The notes under the pieces were generated by a model. It saw nothing but the letters and a program-made list of their open reading frames with translations, had not been told where the DNA came from and did no database searches. A program made the translations under genes and the position numbers. From NCBI GenBank assembly GCA_026786335.1, contig JAJAYG010000512.1:1-10949 (forward strand): a stretch of 10,949 nt of DNA, written 5' to 3'. Origin of the DNA: Chitinophagales bacterium. GTDB taxonomy: Bacteria; Bacteroidota; Bacteroidia; Chitinophagales; UBA10324. Shown piece by piece: positions 7,225-10,949 of the stretch (within the stretch, counting starts at the first letter, position 1; each line of letters begins with the position of its first letter).

Positions 7225-7282
7225 GTAAAGTATTAAGGGCTTATGCAGCGTATTGATAAACCTTTTCTAAAAATTGCTTGCA

Positions 7283-8881
7283 ATGAAAAATATATTTTTC
7301 TCTCTCGTTTTCTTTGTTTTTATGCACTTCTTCGGAGCAACTGCTTCTTATGCTCAGCCAACAATCTCTTTGAGTAAAACTCTTGGCGGTGCCGGTAACG
7401 AGCGTATTAGAGATTTGATTGCCGATCATGATGGTCACCTTATGGCGCTGTGTGTTGTTGATTCTGTTGACAGAGATACGAGTTGTAATTATCATGGTGG
7501 TAACACCGATATCATGTTAGTGAAAATGGATGCCGATGGAAATATTATATGGCAAAAATGTTACGGAGGCAGTAAAGAAGAAGATGCTTATCAAATTATT
7601 CAAACGGCTGACAGCGGATTTATATTTGTTGGAATATCTTTCTCATCAGACGGTGACGTAACAGTTTATGACAGCGTATTTTATTTTATTTGGCTGGTAA
7701 AAATTGATAGCAATGGAAACATCCAGTGGCAGCAAGGACTTGATGGCGGTAAACCCTATGATTTAAACCAACTCCACAATGGCAAATATCTTCTCGCCTG
7801 TTACACCTTGAACACTACAGATGATTTTCCTGTACACTACGGCGGCGGATTTACTCAGGATGCATGGATTGTTTTTATTTCATCTGTAGGAGAAATTGAT
7901 ACCGCGGTGCATTATGGAGGAAGTGATGATGACTATCTAACTGAAGTACTTGAACTGCCCGGCGGCGATTTGCAACTTTTTGGTTACACTGAGTCAAATG
8001 ACTACGATTTAGCCGGTACTACTGCCTATGGTAATTGGGATGGATGGATAATAAGAACCGATTCCGCTGGAGTAATCAAATGGTTAAAGAGATGGGGTGG
8101 CGGAAGTACTGATGCAATTGACGGTGCAGTACTATTACCGGATAAGGGTTTTCTTACTGCAGGATCAACCTCTTCAAATGGACCGGGTGCATTTTCAACC
8201 AATCATGGAAATTCTGACGTGTGGGTAATAAGGTTGGATTCAGTGGGCTACGTTTTAGCAAACTTTTTATTTGGTGGTACTGGTGATGAGGTACCCGGTG
8301 GAAGAAGAAGAATCCACAATGCCGGCGGTGGGCTATTTACAATAGGTGCACGTACCGACTCTTTTGTGGGAGGGGATATTGGAGTACATTACGGCTATAC
8401 CGACTTTTGGTTTTTAACAATTGATACAAATGGAGTTTTGGTAAGTTCTAAAGTTTCGGGCGGAAGTTTTTATGATGATTTATACACCAATGGAATGTAT
8501 AGCAAGAACATTGCAATGGAAGGGGGGATAACGGGATCAAATGATTTTGACATACAGGATTACCACGGTGGCGGTGACGGGTGGCTGATCAAGATCGAAG
8601 GATTCACTTTGGTGGGTGAGATTAAAAATAATGACAGTAACGTAACAATTTTTCCAAATCCTCTTCATGAGCAATTTATAATTACTTCGAACCTGCAGGA
8701 ACAACTTAGAAATACATGGATTGATATTTATGACCTGAATGGTAAAATAGTACTCAGCAAAAAACTTCATCAAAATGTTGAAAGCATTTCCGTTCACGGA
8801 TTAGCAGCGGGAACTTATCCGTTTGTGCTTCGCGATAAACAACAAAACAAAATTGCAACTGGCAAACTAATTATACAATAA
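7283..8881 (+). CDS. Secreted seven-repeat beta-propeller protein with T9SS type A sorting domain
   Basis: 532 residues counted from ATG 7283; an in-frame TTG at 7274 is less likely because the ATG directly opens the signal peptide (1-24, SYA before QPT). The body has seven repeats of about 58-62 residues with the core DxWLxKxDxxGxIxW followed by a GG turn, starting near residues 76, 135, 193, 252, 312, 374 and 432. Between cores are HYGG-type and DGGF-like turns. The N-terminal strand ISLSKTLGG (28-36) matches the GG end of a repeat and the last repeat lacks it, so the ends can close a seven-bladed propeller by strand exchange. Residues 453-532 are a type A T9SS sorting domain (TIGR04183-like): IFPNP start, DIYDLNGKIV, final KLIIQ. 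It is therefore exported by Sec, carried over the outer membrane by T9SS and kept at or released from the surface. No catalytic motif is evident; binding or adhesion is a guess. The Asp-box gene follows 29 bp downstream. Confidence 0.88.
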   Translation: MKNIFFSLVFFVFMHFFGATASYAQPTISLSKTLGGAGNERIRDLIADHDGHLMALCVVDSVDRDTSCNYHGGNTDIMLVKMDADGNIIWQKCYGGSKEEDAYQIIQTADSGFIFVGISFSSDGDVTVYDSVFYFIWLVKIDSNGNIQWQQGLDGGKPYDLNQLHNGKYLLACYTLNTTDDFPVHYGGGFTQDAWIVFISSVGEIDTAVHYGGSDDDYLTEVLELPGGDLQLFGYTESNDYDLAGTTAYGNWDGWIIRTDSAGVIKWLKRWGGGSTDAIDGAVLLPDKGFLTAGSTSSNGPGAFSTNHGNSDVWVIRLDSVGYVLANFLFGGTGDEVPGGRRRIHNAGGGLFTIGARTDSFVGGDIGVHYGYTDFWFLTIDTNGVLVSSKVSGGSFYDDLYTNGMYSKNIAMEGGITGSNDFDIQDYHGGGDGWLIKIEGFTLVGEIKNNDSNVTIFPNPLHEQFIITSNLQEQLRNTWIDIYDLNGKIVLSKKLHQNVESISVHGLAAGTYPFVLRDKQQNKIATGKLIIQ

Positions 8882-8910
8882 TATTTTTTAACCCTTAAAC
8901 CAAATTCATC

Positions 8911-10949
8911 ATGAAAAATTTTGCGCTGCTATCAATTCTTTTTTCGTTTTCATTTCAAACTTATTCCCAAAACGGAATTCCATTTCTTACCAATCAGGAT
9001 AACTTCTGTATTTCTACAGGGAACTTTCAGGGTAACTGGCAACTTATAGGACCTAAAAGCTATGCCGCTCAGAATATGGGAAGAATTGATCCTGTTTGGG
9101 TTGACCCTGATGATTCAAGTCACCTTCTCGCAGCAAGTTTAAGTGGTGGTTTATTTGAAAAGCAATCAGGTACGATGACTTGGATTCCGCTTACCAATAA
9201 ATTACCCGGCATTGGTGTTCATGATATTGCAGTACATAAAAATGTAAACCTGCCATCAACAATTGTTATTTCAACTGGTACAGGTATTAACGACCCCCAA
9301 AGAAGTTATGGATGGGGGTTATATTATTCAACTAATGGCGGAGTAGATTGGATATTCGATCAGGATTTTTACGACCTCGTCAACGAGGCATCGCCGAAGG
9401 TGAGCAAAGCAAAATTTATTTACGGCTCCGATGGTATGGTTGCCATAACAGGTAATAAGATATTGAAGAAAAGTTCTTTTAACAATGCATGGCAACTGCT
9501 GACTTTGCCGGCAAGTCATGATGATATAGATTTAACCGAACTTGAAATGGCACCAACAAATTCAAACTTTTTTTGGATTGCTGGAGGCGGAGCAGAGTCA
9601 GGTGTTTTATATACTGTTGATGGAGGAAACAGTTTCCATGATGTAACATCTGACCTTGCTGGTTTAACGGGTTACAATCTTTCAATGACTGCTTCTGCTG
9701 ATGCCTATGTGTATTATTTTGTAAATCCGGGGGGAGGTAAGATAAATCATTACGTTTATAATTCAGATACTGAAATTTTTGGGTTAGAATCAACACAGAA
9801 TCCTGGTTTTGTTGGGATAAATTTTGTAGTGTCTTCTACCAATCAAAATGCCATGTACACGGGAACAATTCCTATTTTTAAGTCAACCGATTTTGGTGCA
9901 ACCTGGAATTATCCAAACGGAATAAATACCGGACATGATGATGTGCGAACCATTTCTTTATATCCTGTTTCCGGCGCTGCAGACGCTGTTTTTGTAGGCA
10001 ATGATGGGGGGGTAAGTAAATCAATTGACGGAGGCGCACTATGGAAGAATTTAAATGGAACCGGATTAGCTGTAAGTCAATTTTATGGTCTAAGCGGAAT
10101 AGAGGAACAACCAAATCTTTTGTTTGGTGGTGCACAGGATAATCATACTTGGCGCATAGAAAATGAAGTTCCGTCTTTTAGTTATCAGTATAATGACGGT
10201 TATGGTACAGAATCTTATAGAAAAAATACTGGTGAAATAATTCTGTTTTTGCAAAAGGGCCCAGGAAATTCATCGCATAATGCAAACTTGTATAGAAAGA
10301 TTGACGGCACTTCCCCCACCTTGCCCGGCATTGATATTACACCAAATAATACCACAGATCCCGAAAAATTCAGCAAGCCACTTTATAAATCCACAATTAC
10401 AGGAAGATTTTACGTGGGACAGAACGATCTATATTGGTCTGATGATGATGGCGACTCTTATTTTCCAGAAGGTTTATCAGATCCTGACCATAACAAAAAT
10501 TATAATGCTGTAAGCGCATTTGATGTATCTCCTCTCAATCAGGACAGAATATATGTTGCCTACGACGCATCTGGTGATTATATTCCACCTGGAAGTACTG
10601 AAGGAAACAAACAATATAATAAACAATTTTTTTATAAAGACCCGCAATTCGGATGGCAAAACAGAACACCATCATATAACGCTAATCCAGATAAAAATAA
10701 TTGCGGAGATTATCTCACTTGTTACCAACAAATAACCGGAGTTGTAAGTGATCCAAAAGATTATAATCGGGTTTGGATAACCCTAAGTGATCGTTGGAAT
10801 AATTTTGAAAAAAATGCAGATGGGACATTAAAAAAATATAAAGATGGAGGCGTTTATTTTTCTAAGGATGCTGGACTAACCTGGACAGCAATGACAACTG
10901 ACTTACCCAATTTCTATATCAACTGCATTGTTTATGAAAATGGTACTGA
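8911..10949 (+). CDS. Exported BNR/Asp-box beta-propeller protein (sortilin/sialidase-like), C-terminus outside window
   Basis: An open frame of 679 codons from ATG 8911 runs through the right edge. A signal peptide spans about 1-19 (TYS before QNG). Residues 43-83 (WQLIGP, MGRIDPVWVDPDD, SLSGGLFE) resemble the first blade of VPS10/sortilin-like and exo-sialidase-like propellers. Asp-box motifs (SxDxGxxW and close variants) lie at 140-147, 235-242, 325-332, 371-378, 510-517 and 651-658. GGAQDNHTW (406-414) matches the QDNGT-type turn often seen in these proteins. No Arg triad or Tyr/Glu pair of true sialidases can be assigned, so the fold is clear but an enzymatic role is not. By analogy with its neighbour and phylum, a T9SS tail is expected beyond the edge; this is inference. 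It starts 29 bp after the preceding T9SS cargo gene, with no terminator between, so they may form one unit. A G7 run lies at 10006-10012; the frame is open on both sides of it. Confidence 0.85.
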   Translation, partial: MKNFALLSILFSFSFQTYSQNGIPFLTNQDNFCISTGNFQGNWQLIGPKSYAAQNMGRIDPVWVDPDDSSHLLAASLSGGLFEKQSGTMTWIPLTNKLPGIGVHDIAVHKNVNLPSTIVISTGTGINDPQRSYGWGLYYSTNGGVDWIFDQDFYDLVNEASPKVSKAKFIYGSDGMVAITGNKILKKSSFNNAWQLLTLPASHDDIDLTELEMAPTNSNFFWIAGGGAESGVLYTVDGGNSFHDVTSDLAGLTGYNLSMTASADAYVYYFVNPGGGKINHYVYNSDTEIFGLESTQNPGFVGINFVVSSTNQNAMYTGTIPIFKSTDFGATWNYPNGINTGHDDVRTISLYPVSGAADAVFVGNDGGVSKSIDGGALWKNLNGTGLAVSQFYGLSGIEEQPNLLFGGAQDNHTWRIENEVPSFSYQYNDGYGTESYRKNTGEIILFLQKGPGNSSHNANLYRKIDGTSPTLPGIDITPNNTTDPEKFSKPLYKSTITGRFYVGQNDLYWSDDDGDSYFPEGLSDPDHNKNYNAVSAFDVSPLNQDRIYVAYDASGDYIPPGSTEGNKQYNKQFFYKDPQFGWQNRTPSYNANPDKNNCGDYLTCYQQITGVVSDPKDYNRVWITLSDRWNNFEKNADGTLKKYKDGGVYFSKDAGLTWTAMTTDLPNFYINCIVYENGT

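Noticed and set aside
7241..7495. Minus-strand frame of 84 codons overlapping the start of the T9SS protein
   Set aside because: It is antisense to the signal peptide and first repeat of a convincing secreted protein and shows no recognisable features.
9328..10135. Minus-strand open frames across the Asp-box gene
   Set aside because: They are short, lack domain sense and lie opposite a long, clearly coding plus-strand frame with a signal peptide and six Asp-boxes.
10947..10949. TGA at the very end of the window as a stop for the Asp-box gene
   Set aside because: It is out of frame: the last full codon is ACT (10945-10947) and GA begins the next codon, so the gene is cut by the edge.

Overview
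The window is AT-rich DNA from a member of the Bacteroidota. Three things point there: an alternative complex III (ACIII) gene pair with the extended Tat leader and the cytochrome c-fused ActA common in that phylum, a secreted protein with a type IX secretion (T9SS) C-terminal sorting domain, and promoter-like TAnnTTTG boxes with A-rich leaders in place of Shine-Dalgarno sequences. The genus cannot be read from the sequence. A Chitinophagales-like or related lineage is a guess.

Left part (1-2136, minus strand): actA followed by the 5' third of actB, the start of an ACIII operon (quinol:cytochrome c/HiPIP oxidoreductase of the respiratory chain). ActA is a hexahaem protein with an N-terminal monohaem cytochrome domain fused to the pentahaem part. 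ActB starts with a long pre-Tat extension and keeps the molybdopterin-oxidoreductase fold sequence without the Fe-S cysteines. The rest of actB and the expected actCDEF lie beyond the left edge. A 190-bp leader with a possible promoter and a repeated 12-mer precedes actA.

Middle part (2137-7027): a polytopic GT-C glycosyltransferase (minus), a divergently placed lipoprotein of unknown function with a helical TPR-like N-terminus (plus), and, convergent with it, a large membrane-anchored class III nucleotide cyclase (minus). The cyclase reads cytoplasmic cyclase domain, one transmembrane helix, TolB-N/FlgO-like domain, TPR array. Its two base-selecting positions are Gln and Asn instead of Lys and Asp.

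Right part (7028-10949): a 255-bp divergent intergenic region with three short palindromes, two of them built on the same TTAAAG/CTTTAA half-site, and a TAGGTTTG promoter box. Then come two exported beta-propeller proteins in tandem, 29 bp apart. The first is a complete T9SS cargo of seven ~60-residue repeats. The second is a BNR/Asp-box (sortilin/sialidase-like) protein cut by the right edge. The divergent cyclase and the secreted pair share one control region, so co-regulation is possible but unproven.

No RNA genes, CRISPR arrays, insertion sequences or phage genes were seen. I do not see an obvious new multi-gene system. The best leads are the Q/N cyclase and the palindrome cluster beside it.
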